45,027 nt of DNA. Origin: Candidatus Firestonebacteria bacterium RIFOXYD2_FULL_39_29 (GTDB lineage Bacteria; Oederibacteriota; D2-FULL-39-29). Location: assembly GCA_001778375.1 (NCBI GenBank), contig MFGV01000012.1:1-45027 (forward strand). The letters run 5' to 3'. The first letter of the stretch is position 1; every line of letters begins with the position of its first letter. The notes beneath the pieces were generated by a model. It was not told where the DNA came from. It worked only from the letters and a program-made list of their open reading frames with translations, and made no database searches. Of the stretch, positions 33,281-40,504 are shown one piece after another. A program made the position numbers and the translations under genes.

Positions 33281-33435
33281 GATAATGACTAAGTACTATT
33301 GACTAACGACTATTTAAGGAACGCGGGGAAAATACCCGCCAAATATTTTAAAACATTTATTATTTTCAATAAATATCAGCGGTGCTTTTATCACCCACCT
33401 TAAATAGTCACTAGTCATTTGTCATTGGTAATTTT
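33281..33435. repeat. Intergenic element X1 (arms plus inverted core)
   Basis: The element fills the gap between aroQ (its ribosome site) and the amidohydrolase stop codon. Left arm 33281-33319 and right arm 33398-33435 are imperfect inverted repeats ending in GACTATTTAAGG/CCTTAAATAGTC. Inside are hairpins GCGGG/CCCGC (33323-33339) and GGTG/CACC (33381-33395). Bases 33363-33392, read on the minus strand, match 34301-34328 at about 25 positions with three short indels. Bases 33288-33316 match 34264-34292 at 28 of 29 positions in direct orientation. Confidence 0.65.
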
Positions 33436-33437
33436 CG

Positions 33438-34238
33438 TTACTGTATTTTTAGTATCTTCTTAGCATTCTCGTAAAAATACAAGTGGATATCACCATAAGT
33501 GAAACCCAGAGAAGTCAGTTTTTCGGACCACCAATCATCATCCAAACCATATTGTTCTCCGGCGTTATCAGTCCCGTACATCAACTGGGTCCTGAACATC
33601 GATTTCAAACCGGGCATATCATTCTCAAAAACCCACCTTCCCCAGCCCGGGCAGGTATCGGCAAAAGCATTTTTAAGCCTGGAGGTAAGAACAAGCGTCT
33701 CCAGATACGTCGCGCCCCCGCCAAAGTGCGCAAATATAAAATTAATACCGGCATGCCTTCTGGCAGGCACTTCAAAATGAAAAGGACTTGCTCCGTCTAC
33801 AGACTCCAATCTCATGGAAGGATTTTTACTGTTTGGCAAGATCCAGCCGCAATGAGAAAATACAAGCATTTTTCTCTTTTCTACTTCCTGCCAGATCGGT
33901 TCATACTGATCATCATTGGGATCAAAACCTACATTCGGAAATAGTTTTATGCCTATAAGGCCTTTATCTCCATACTTCTTTATTAAATCAAGAGCTTTAT
34001 CAACCCCTTTCGAAAAATCCACGGCAACAGTACCAAAAAACCTTTGAGGATGGGCTTTTACGGCTTCAACAACAGCTTCATTGGGATTAGGCATATCCTT
34101 ACCCCAGTCCCAGCCCTCTTCCGGAAAACCGTGAACAAGACCGGCGACAACATTATGCTTATCCATTATCCGGAGATACTTTTCCATCTTAGAATCACCT
34201 GCTATCGGATGAAGATGTATGTCTATTTTTTGTATCAT
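33438..34238 (-). CDS. Amidohydrolase-2 family metal-dependent hydrolase or decarboxylase
   Basis: The 266-residue TIM-barrel protein carries the amidohydrolase metal-binding positions: IDIHLHP near the N-terminus, VFSHCGW mid-protein, FIFAHFGGG and a C-terminal YGTDNAGEQYG with the catalytic Asp. It belongs to the PF04909-like group (aminocarboxymuconate-semialdehyde decarboxylase and relatives), whose members hydrolyse or decarboxylate diverse small molecules. The substrate is unknown. Genomic position between aroQ and pheA might suggest an aromatic compound. However, it is separately bounded by repeat elements X1 and X2 carrying a 28/29 direct repeat, so its location may be secondary. AAAGGAG precedes the ATG. 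Confidence 0.85.
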   Translation of the reverse strand: MIQKIDIHLHPIAGDSKMEKYLRIMDKHNVVAGLVHGFPEEGWDWGKDMPNPNEAVVEAVKAHPQRFFGTVAVDFSKGVDKALDLIKKYGDKGLIGIKLFPNVGFDPNDDQYEPIWQEVEKRKMLVFSHCGWILPNSKNPSMRLESVDGASPFHFEVPARRHAGINFIFAHFGGGATYLETLVLTSRLKNAFADTCPGWGRWVFENDMPGLKSMFRTQLMYGTDNAGEQYGLDDDWWSEKLTSLGFTYGDIHLYFYENAKKILKIQ

Positions 34239-34254
34239 AAAAACTCCTTTGAAA

Positions 34255-34471
34255 GATGTAATTACTAAGTACTATTGACTAATGACTATTTATTGTAACG
34301 GATAAAGCTTCCGTATATTTATTGAAAAAGATTCCACTGATAAAGTCTGCTCTAAATCCTAATCAGCTCTCGTAAAATCTCTTTTATACTTTCCTATACT
34401 TTTAAAAACTATTATATCGGCGAAGGTTCCATTTCGCCCTTCATTAAATAGTCATTAGTCATTAGTACTTT
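34255..34471. repeat. Intergenic element X2 (arms plus forward core)
   Basis: It fills the space between the amidohydrolase ribosome site and the pheA stop codon. Arms 34268-34292 and 34445-34469 are inverted repeats with 24 of 25 matches, made of AGTACTA and TGACTAATGACT words. Inner hairpins are ACGGA/TCCGT (34298-34314) and GGCGAA/TTCGCC (about 34419-34438). The core 34301-34379 (GATAAAGC, CCGTATATTTATTG, AAGATTCCACTGATA, AAAGTCT, AAAATC) has partial matches in the spacers at 11261, 16554, 33363 (inverted) and 40288. No ORF is present. Confidence 0.65.
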
Positions 34472-34474
34472 CTT

Positions 34475-35542
34475 TTATTGTTTCTCCGCCGGGTATGATC
34501 CAAGCACCTTAAAGAACCGGCATTCCTTCCGGAGCTCACTCAGCGCTTTCTTTACATTTGCATCTTCCACATGTCCGGACATATCAATGAAGAAGAAATA
34601 TTCCCACGCTTTCTTTCTTGAAGGACGCGACTCAATACTTGTAAGATTGATTTTATACTTTTTAAAAGGCAAAAGCATGGAATACAATGCCCCCACTTTA
34701 TCTTTCAAAGAAACAAGCACAGAGCTTTTGTCATTTCCGGTTCTTGCCACATTTTTCCGGCCTATTATTAAAAATCTGGTAAAGTTATCCGGTATATCTT
34801 CAATCCGGACCGCCAGAGAATTTAGGATATAGAGCTCTCCTGCTAAAGAATTTGCTATGGCCGCACTGTTTTTATCTTTAGCCGCAAGACGGGCAGACTC
34901 GGCTGTATTTTTTGCCTCTACAATTTCTATCTCCGGCAAATTAGTCTTAATCCAATTACGGCATTGCGCCAGAGGCTGATTAAAAGCATAAATCTTCTTA
35001 ATCTGTAAAAGATTTTTAGATTTACTGAGAAGATTATAAGAAACCTTCAACAAGGTCTCCGCACAAATTTTCAGATCTGAATCTACAAACATATCAAGTG
35101 TATGATTTACCACACCTTCCGTGGAATTTTCAATGGGAATAACACCGTAATCAGCTCTTCCATTTTCTACTTCAGCAAAAATATCCGCAAGATTCTTAAT
35201 TGCTACAAGCTCTACGGAAGAGCCAAAATGACGAATCGCAGCCAGATGGGTAAAAGTAGCTTCCGGGCCCCAGTAGGCAATCTTTAAAGGCGCTTGCAAA
35301 GCTCTTGAGGCAGATACTATCTCCTTAAAAACCGCTTTTACAGAATTATCCGGAAAAGGTCCTTTATTTCCTGACAGTATTTTCTTAAATACCGCAGCTT
35401 CGCGTTCAGGGACATAAACCTCATATCCGGCTCCCGATTTATGCTTTTTTACCTGCAGCGCCAGACCGGCTCTAATATTTAACAGGGAAAGTAATTTTTT
35501 ATCCGTACCGTCTATTTTTTCCCTGATTTTTTTTAAGTTCAT
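34475..35542 (-). CDS. pheA: Bifunctional chorismate mutase / prephenate dehydratase (P-protein)
   Basis: The 355-residue enzyme converts chorismate to prephenate and then phenylpyruvate for phenylalanine synthesis. There is an AroQ-class chorismate mutase (about 1-85, LKKIREKIDGTDKKLLSLLNIRA). A prephenate dehydratase domain follows (about 90-272, KIAYWGPEATFTHLAA, GVIPIENSTEGVV, and the TRF motif in NFTRFLIIG). A C-terminal ACT domain (about 278-350) carries the ESRPSRKKAWEYFFFID feedback-binding block, so allosteric inhibition by Phe is expected. It is the last gene of the site-2 protease-trpS-scpAB-PilZ run, and its ATG overlaps the preceding stop by one base. Confidence 0.96.
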   Translation of the reverse strand: MNLKKIREKIDGTDKKLLSLLNIRAGLALQVKKHKSGAGYEVYVPEREAAVFKKILSGNKGPFPDNSVKAVFKEIVSASRALQAPLKIAYWGPEATFTHLAAIRHFGSSVELVAIKNLADIFAEVENGRADYGVIPIENSTEGVVNHTLDMFVDSDLKICAETLLKVSYNLLSKSKNLLQIKKIYAFNQPLAQCRNWIKTNLPEIEIVEAKNTAESARLAAKDKNSAAIANSLAGELYILNSLAVRIEDIPDNFTRFLIIGRKNVARTGNDKSSVLVSLKDKVGALYSMLLPFKKYKINLTSIESRPSRKKAWEYFFFIDMSGHVEDANVKKALSELRKECRFFKVLGSYPAEKQ

Positions 35543-36339
35543 TATTTCACCTCACCCTGATCGCCGCCCTTTTTTATGGGAGTAAAGAACATATCTGCCA
35601 TAACTTTATCTACCTCCCGGAGGCGGTGCGACAGAGTACGAATAAAAACCCAAAGAAGTTTGTGGGAGAGCATATCATTATTATCCAAAACCTTTTTAAA
35701 GTCCTCCCTGGTAATAACAAAAAGACTGGCATTCTCAAAAGCGACTGCTCCGGCAGATCTTAGGCCTTCATCCAAAAGAGCTATCTCTCCAAAAAAATCC
35801 CCTTCTTTAACCGTTGCAAGAGTTTCCTCTTTTCCCTGAGGATTTCTCTTAACTATTTTAACCTTACCGTTAATCATAATATAAAACGCATCACCTTCCG
35901 TACCCTCTTCAAAAACCTTCTGCCCCTCCTTAAAATAAACCTCTTTGCTTATTTTCCTGATATACCAGGCCTCTTCATCAGAGAGGGTGCTAAACGGCTT
36001 AATTTTTTTCAGAAACAGAACCGAACCCACGTAAATCTCCAGTTTTCTCTTTAACTCAGCATCCAGCGTAATAAAGCGGACGGCAGAAAAAAACTTGTCT
36101 TCTGCTTCGCGGGAACGGATAACCTGACCTTCTATACCGTCAATCTTCAGCCCTTCCTGCAGCTCAAAGTTAATAAATAATGTTGTCCCTTGAGGAAGAA
36201 AAGTATTTATAAGCAATCCAATACCTTCCGATCCGATATTAGTAAGAGTTCCTATAAATACCCTGTCTCCAAGATCTCTTACCATTACCCCTACAGAAAC
36301 CCTGATATTTATTCTGCTAAATTTTCTTCTCTCCTGCAT
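35542..36339 (-). CDS. PilZ-CNB two-domain protein (copy A)
   Basis: The 265-residue cytoplasmic protein joins an N-terminal PilZ domain (about 2-105) to a cyclic-nucleotide-binding CRP-like domain (about 113-245). PilZ signatures are ERRKFSR (3-9) and NIGSEGIG (34-41), where the usual D/N-x-S-x-x-G has Gly in place of the Ser position, so c-di-GMP affinity may be altered. The phosphate-binding cassette FGEIALLDEGLRSAGAVA (183-200) has Arg194 followed by Ser, the arrangement in cAMP-type sites. No DNA-binding or enzyme domain follows. It may integrate c-di-GMP and a cyclic mononucleotide. GGAGGG lies 8 nt before the ATG. A paralogue lies directly upstream. Confidence 0.9.
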   Translation of the reverse strand: MQERRKFSRINIRVSVGVMVRDLGDRVFIGTLTNIGSEGIGLLINTFLPQGTTLFINFELQEGLKIDGIEGQVIRSREAEDKFFSAVRFITLDAELKRKLEIYVGSVLFLKKIKPFSTLSDEEAWYIRKISKEVYFKEGQKVFEEGTEGDAFYIMINGKVKIVKRNPQGKEETLATVKEGDFFGEIALLDEGLRSAGAVAFENASLFVITREDFKKVLDNNDMLSHKLLWVFIRTLSHRLREVDKVMADMFFTPIKKGGDQGEVK

Positions 36340-36380
36340 AGATCTGCCCTCCGTGTTGTTTCCCCAGTTTTTTAATAATA

Positions 36381-37181
36381 CTATTTCATATCATTTAAAG
36401 CTGCTTCACTGAACAGCAAATCCACCATCTCCTGATTCATGGATTTTAATCTTTTTGAAAGCGTCCGGATAAAGCCAAGAAGAACTTTAATTGCCAGCTT
36501 ATGATTTGTTTTTATAAGTTCATTAAACTGATCCGCTGTAATAGTAAAGAGTTTACAGCTTGTATGCGCCGCCGCATTAGCAGTACGCAATCCTTCATCA
36601 AAGAGCGCCATTTCACCGAAAAACTCTCCTTCCCGGATAAGCGCCAGAACTTCTTCATTGGTATCATCAATATTTGATTTTTTACTAATCCTTACTTTCC
36701 CGTTTATCACTGCGTAAAAAGCATCCCCATCGGCACCTTCGTTAAAGATAATGGCCCCTTCAGCGTAATCAACATCCGTACCTACATTCTTTAAAAAAAG
36801 AGCTTCCTCATCCGTTATAATGGAAAACAACTTTATCTTTTTTATAAAAAATATCACATCGGCAATGCTGTTAATATTCTCCATACCTTCTTTAGGCATA
36901 TTGAGAAATTCCAGACCGTATATAAATCTGTCATCAATATCGCTGGATCTGACCACCTTTGCAGATATACCGCTAAAAGCAAGACCACTTTGAACTTTAA
37001 AAGATAAAAGAAGATTTTTCCCCAGAGGAATAAATTCATCAAGAATAACAGACATGCCTCCCGCACTTAAGTTCATTGTCGTTCCCTTAAAAACCTTGCC
37101 GGTCTCTTTTATGGTTAAACTAACTTCAAATTCAAGCTTTATACGCCTATGTTTTCTTCGCTCGGAATAATCTTCAGACAT
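36381..37181 (-). CDS. PilZ-CNB two-domain protein (copy B)
   Basis: The 266-residue paralogue of the next gene has the same layout. Its PilZ domain carries a complete motif set, ERRKHRR (7-13) and NLSAGG (37-42), the canonical c-di-GMP-binding pattern. The CNB domain has the cassette FGEMALFDEGLRTANAAA (188-205) with Arg199-Thr200, compatible with cAMP or cGMP. The two copies presumably arose by tandem duplication, and copy B kept the stronger PilZ motif. The gene overlaps scpB by 8 bp and ends 41 bp before copy A, so both are in the seven-gene run. Without an output domain they are likely to act by protein-protein contact. Confidence 0.92.
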   Translation of the reverse strand: MSEDYSERRKHRRIKLEFEVSLTIKETGKVFKGTTMNLSAGGMSVILDEFIPLGKNLLLSFKVQSGLAFSGISAKVVRSSDIDDRFIYGLEFLNMPKEGMENINSIADVIFFIKKIKLFSIITDEEALFLKNVGTDVDYAEGAIIFNEGADGDAFYAVINGKVRISKKSNIDDTNEEVLALIREGEFFGEMALFDEGLRTANAAAHTSCKLFTITADQFNELIKTNHKLAIKVLLGFIRTLSKRLKSMNQEMVDLLFSEAALNDMK

Positions 37182-37719
37182 CTGATTCTTCCCCCATTTT
37201 TCCGATAAGTTCTTCTATCTTCGGCATTTCTGTCAGGTCTTTTAAACCAAAGTACCGTAAATACTCTTTGGTAGTCCCGTACAACAAAGGCCTGCCTACC
37301 ACATCCTTACGGCCTTTAATGGCAATGAGATCTCTTTCGAGCAGGGTATCTATAACACCTTCCGCGCTTACACCTCTTATTGACTCAATTTCAATTTTTG
37401 TAACAGGTTGACGATATGCAATAATGGCAAGAGTCTCAAGCGCCGGTTTTGAAAGGCGGTGAGTCAGCTTGCTCTTATACATTTTTTTTATCCACTCCGC
37501 AAATTGCGGGCGCGTAACAATCTGAAAGCCTTCGGCTATTTCCGTAACAGCATAAGCCCGGCCGGTAGTCTCGTACTCCAGCGCCAGATCGGCAATATGC
37601 TTTCTTATTTCATCCTCTTTTAATTCATCAAGGACAGCCTTAATGGCCTTTGTCGATAGCGGTTCATCTGCGACAAAAAGAAGCGCCTCTATTATCGATC
37701 TTGCGAAATTACCGTCCAT
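37174..37719 (-). CDS. scpB: SMC-ScpA partner, segregation and condensation protein B
   Basis: The 181-residue protein is the winged-helix kite subunit that, with ScpA and SMC, forms the chromosome-condensing complex. Family signatures are ARSIIEALLFVADEPLS near the N-terminus, the KPALETLAIIAYRQPVTKIEIESIRGV block (about 91-117) and LLERDLIAIKGRKDVVGRPLLYGTT (about 126-150). Its length is typical. GGGAG precedes ATG 37719. It follows scpA by 31 bp, the usual gene order. Confidence 0.95.
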   Translation of the reverse strand: MDGNFARSIIEALLFVADEPLSTKAIKAVLDELKEDEIRKHIADLALEYETTGRAYAVTEIAEGFQIVTRPQFAEWIKKMYKSKLTHRLSKPALETLAIIAYRQPVTKIEIESIRGVSAEGVIDTLLERDLIAIKGRKDVVGRPLLYGTTKEYLRYFGLKDLTEMPKIEELIGKMGEESDV

Positions 37720-37750
37720 TTAATCTCCCGCCTTCAAATTCGATATTTTT

Positions 37751-38467
37751 TTAACCTGCGACTTCCCCGTCTCTAAGTTCATCCGCGTTGAAAACAATCT
37801 GCTTCTTTTTCATAACAAATATCTCATGCGTGATAACGTTCTGTTTGCAGGAGATAAGCCCGAGCCTTATAAGTTCAAGCATAGCCAGAAAAGCAGCAAT
37901 CATATGTTCTTTAGTCGGCTGTTTCTTAAGGAAATCCACGAACATTATACGGTCCGCGTTCTCCAGCTCTTCCAGAAGCTCGTTGGTCTTCTGGACAACC
38001 GTAATACCCTCCCTAGAAATAGACATAATTTCGTCTTTGGGAAGGTAGGCCAGGACGCTCTTAAAACAGGACATCAGGTCATAGAGCGTGACTTCAACCA
38101 CCTGTTCTTCCGCAAACTCTCCGGAGTAATCGACATCTTTGAAGAAGATATCTCTTTGTTTCGTTTCCCTTTGTTCCAGCGTACCCGCAACAGCCTTAAA
38201 CCTCCGGTACTGCTCCAGAAGTTTTTGCAAGTCTATATCTTCTTCCGTCAACACCTCTTCTTCTTTGGGAAGCAGGGCTTCGGATTTCATGTATATTAGG
38301 TTAGCCGCGCCTGCAATAAAATCACTGCCTTCATTGATATTCTTAGTCGAAAAACTTTTAACTATATCCAAAACCGAAACACGGTTAACATCAAGTTCGT
38401 CATCTTTTACAAGCATTAAAAGAACTTCAAAAGGCCCCTCATATGTCTTAGAAACTATATTAAACAT
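37751..38467 (-). CDS. scpA: Segregation and condensation protein A (kleisin)
   Basis: Starting at Met 38467 the protein has 238 residues, the normal ScpA length, and begins MFNIVSKTYEGPFEVLLMLVK, the conserved N-terminal SMC-neck-binding helix. Further family blocks are VLDIVKSF, DFIAGAANLIYMKSEALLP and the C-terminal winged helix IAAFLAMLELIRLGLI... HEIFVMKK. A longer reading to 38563 would add 32 Lys/Arg-rich residues unrelated to ScpA and overlap trpS by 104 bp, so I rejected it. The chosen start overlaps the trpS stop by 8 bp, in keeping with the other overlaps in this operon. Confidence 0.94.
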   Translation of the reverse strand: MFNIVSKTYEGPFEVLLMLVKDDELDVNRVSVLDIVKSFSTKNINEGSDFIAGAANLIYMKSEALLPKEEEVLTEEDIDLQKLLEQYRRFKAVAGTLEQRETKQRDIFFKDVDYSGEFAEEQVVEVTLYDLMSCFKSVLAYLPKDEIMSISREGITVVQKTNELLEELENADRIMFVDFLKKQPTKEHMIAAFLAMLELIRLGLISCKQNVITHEIFVMKKKQIVFNADELRDGEVAG

Positions 38468-39458
38468 AGTTTTTCCCGAATACCGATTCTCTGACTTCCG
38501 CCATATTCTTTTTTGCAACAGTATCTGCTTTTTTGGTGCCTTCGCGGAGGACTTCTTCGGCATAACCTTTTTTAGAAATGATCTTACTCCGTTTTTCCTG
38601 TATCGGTTCCATCTCTTTTGAAAGATTATCCAGCAATATCTTTTTGCAGTCTACACAACCCAAAGCTCCGGATTCACAATCCTTCCTGATCCCGACAGTC
38701 TCTTCATAGCTGTAGATATTCTGCAGCATAAAGATAGGACAACCATCCGGATGTCCTGGATCATTTTTACGCATCTTCAGAGGATCCGTAAAAGCCGACT
38801 TTATTTTTTTAGTGTACTCTTCCTTTGAATCAGAAATAAAAACAGCATTATTATACGATTTGCTCATCTTCCTGCCGTCAGTTCCGAGAAGTTTCGGTAC
38901 TTTGGTAAATAAGTGCATAGGTTCAGGAAAAACTCTGCCGTAGATATTATTAAACCTGCGGCAAATCTCCCGGGTGAGCTCCAGATGGGGCAGCTGATCC
39001 TGACCTATCGGAACTACGTTTGCCTTATATATCAAAATATCAGCCGCCTGTAGTACCGGGTAGCCGAGAAAACCATAATTTGAAAGATCCTTATCCTTAA
39101 TCTCGTTTATCTGCTCTTTATAAGTAGGACATCTTTCCAGCCACGGAAGAGGCGTTATCATGGAAAGCAGCAGATGAAGCTCGGCATGCTCGATTATCTG
39201 TGATTGAACAAACATGACTGATTTTTCCGGATCAAGCCCAGCCGCCAGCCAGTCTGTGACCATTTCTTTTATGTTTTCCGACATTGCTTTAGTATTTGCG
39301 AACTCGCTCGTCAGCGCATGCCAGTCTGCTACTTCAAAGTAACAGTGATACTCATCCTGCAAAGAAACCCAGTTATTAAGCACTCCGAGCAAATGCCCGA
39401 TGTGAAGCTTGCCCGTAGGCCTCATCCCGCTTAATATGGTTTTCTTTTGCCCGGTCAT
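38460..39458 (-). CDS. trpS: Tryptophan--tRNA ligase
   Basis: The 332-residue class I synthetase charges tRNA-Trp. It has the HIGH motif as HIGH (19-22) within GMRPTGKLHIGHLLG and KMSKS at 197-201 in GTDGRKMSKSYNN. An insert with CESGALGCVDCKKIL (about 262-276) is found in a subset of TrpRS. Length and motif order are normal. The start overlaps the site-2 protease stop by 4 bp. No T-box or tryptophan attenuator was recognised; expression should come from the promoter at 40134-40162. Confidence 0.96.
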   Translation of the reverse strand: MTGQKKTILSGMRPTGKLHIGHLLGVLNNWVSLQDEYHCYFEVADWHALTSEFANTKAMSENIKEMVTDWLAAGLDPEKSVMFVQSQIIEHAELHLLLSMITPLPWLERCPTYKEQINEIKDKDLSNYGFLGYPVLQAADILIYKANVVPIGQDQLPHLELTREICRRFNNIYGRVFPEPMHLFTKVPKLLGTDGRKMSKSYNNAVFISDSKEEYTKKIKSAFTDPLKMRKNDPGHPDGCPIFMLQNIYSYEETVGIRKDCESGALGCVDCKKILLDNLSKEMEPIQEKRSKIISKKGYAEEVLREGTKKADTVAKKNMAEVRESVFGKNYV

Positions 39459-40096
39459 AACAAGGTAACTCCCGAAAATATTCGAACAAGAAAGGTTATC
39501 GGTATAGTTAAAATCACGCTAAGCCCGCTGTTTAGTAAAAGAAGTAATGAAATAAGTACAATAAAACCAATCGTCCGATTAGCAAAAAACATAACATATT
39601 TTATTGACAGAGAGGAAGGCAGCAGTTCTTTGAGCACATGCGAACCGTCAAGAGGCGGAATGGGGATAAGGTTAAATATAGCAAGACCGCAATTTATTGC
39701 CACAGACATAACAAGCATTGAATGTACAATGGAAGCATAACTGCCAAATACGGTTAAATCAACAAAGCGGATTATTAAGCCGAAGAAAAGCGCTTGAATA
39801 AGATTTGCGGTAACTCCCGCAAGAGAAACAAGTATTTCATCTACTTTTGGATCCTTGAAATTAGCAGGATTAATAGGAACCGGTTTTGCCCACCCAAAAA
39901 ATGTAAAAATCAAACAGATTAAACCAAGAATATCAATATGCGGCCAGGGATTAAGAGTCATTCTTCCCATCGCCTTTGCAGTCCCGTCCCCCCTGAGGTA
40001 GGCAACATATGCATGCGCAAATTCATGAGTAGTTAAAGCCAATAAAATCACAGGCAAAAGTATCAATTTCATCTGAATATAGCCGCCATCAAACAA
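39455..40096 (-). CDS. Site-2 protease family (M50) membrane metallopeptidase
   Basis: The 213-residue protein is a compact M50 intramembrane protease with about five or six helices. Zinc-binding HEFAH (24-28) lies in the first helix, and the third ligand motif NLIPIPPLDGSHVL (about 142-155) follows. An inner GWAKPVPINP block is typical of the small YwhC/Rip-like subgroup often found next to trpS and scpA. No PDZ domain is present and the substrate is unknown. The start is TTG at 40096, supported by AAAGGAG 6 nt upstream; no ATG occurs until residue 9. It is the first gene of the trpS-scpA-scpB-PilZ-pheA run and has a consensus promoter upstream. Confidence 0.9.
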   Translation of the reverse strand: MFDGGYIQMKLILLPVILLALTTHEFAHAYVAYLRGDGTAKAMGRMTLNPWPHIDILGLICLIFTFFGWAKPVPINPANFKDPKVDEILVSLAGVTANLIQALFFGLIIRFVDLTVFGSYASIVHSMLVMSVAINCGLAIFNLIPIPPLDGSHVLKELLPSSLSIKYVMFFANRTIGFIVLISLLLLLNSGLSVILTIPITFLVRIFSGVTLL

Positions 40097-40133
40097 GAGA
40101 AACTCCTTTCTACAAAAGCATAATAATTAACGT

Positions 40134-40162
40134 ATTTTAACACAGTTTTCCGGTTATGTCAA
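40134..40162 (-). promoter_or_regulatory. Consensus promoter of the M50-trpS-scpAB-pheA run
   Basis: TTGACA (40157-40162) and TAAAAT (40134-40139) are separated by exactly 17 bp on the minus strand. They lie 38 bp from the TTG start, with a good ribosome site in between. This is the strongest sigma-70 candidate in the right half of the window and can serve seven genes. Confidence 0.75.
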
Positions 40163-40250
40163 AAGCATAGTTCTACCAATAAATACAATGGAAAATACTA
40201 ATCTATAAGGTTATTTGTGAAAATGCAGCTATTGGCAGACACACGTTCCA

Positions 40251-40503
40251 GTTTATAAAGTTTGTAAGGTTTTTAAGGTTTGTAAGCAAAGCTTTTCCCG
40301 ATAGGATATATATCAGCGGGATAAAGTCTTTTTAAGAGGTGGTATTAAATCTAGCAAAATCATATCCCGTCTCCCCAGAGAGGAAGAAAACTAAGATAAT
40401 CCGCAAGCTTACGCCAGTGGTTTTCAAAACCGCCTACACAATAAATAATCCTACAACGATTCTAAACCTTATAACACCTTACAAACTTTAAAAACCTTAA
40501 AAA
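40251..40503. repeat. Intergenic element X3 (arms plus core)
   Basis: The 408-bp gap 40097-40504 has no gene. Its upstream half contains arms with AAAGTTTGTAAGGT (40257-40270) inverted exactly at 40476-40489, surrounded by further AAGGTTT words. Inside lie hairpins TCCCG/CGGGA (40296-40321), GGTTTT/AAAACC (about 40419-40431) and the core GCTTTTCCCGATA... GATAAAGTCT (40320-40329)... AAAATC. The core shares block order and near-equal spacing with element X2 (35/35 bp there, 32/36 bp here). CGGGATA (40317-40323) can also pair with TATCCCG (40363-40369), so two mutually exclusive stems exist. The right arm ends 2 bp from the tRNA nucleotidyltransferase stop codon. Confidence 0.6.
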
Positions 40504-40504
40504 C

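Noticed and set aside
38468-38563. Extended N-terminus of ScpA
   Set aside because: The extra 32 Lys/Arg-rich residues do not fit ScpA and would overlap trpS by 104 bp. The Met at 38467 gives the standard start.
38139-38621. Plus-strand ORF across the scpA/trpS junction
   Set aside because: It is the complement of two conserved genes and low in complexity.
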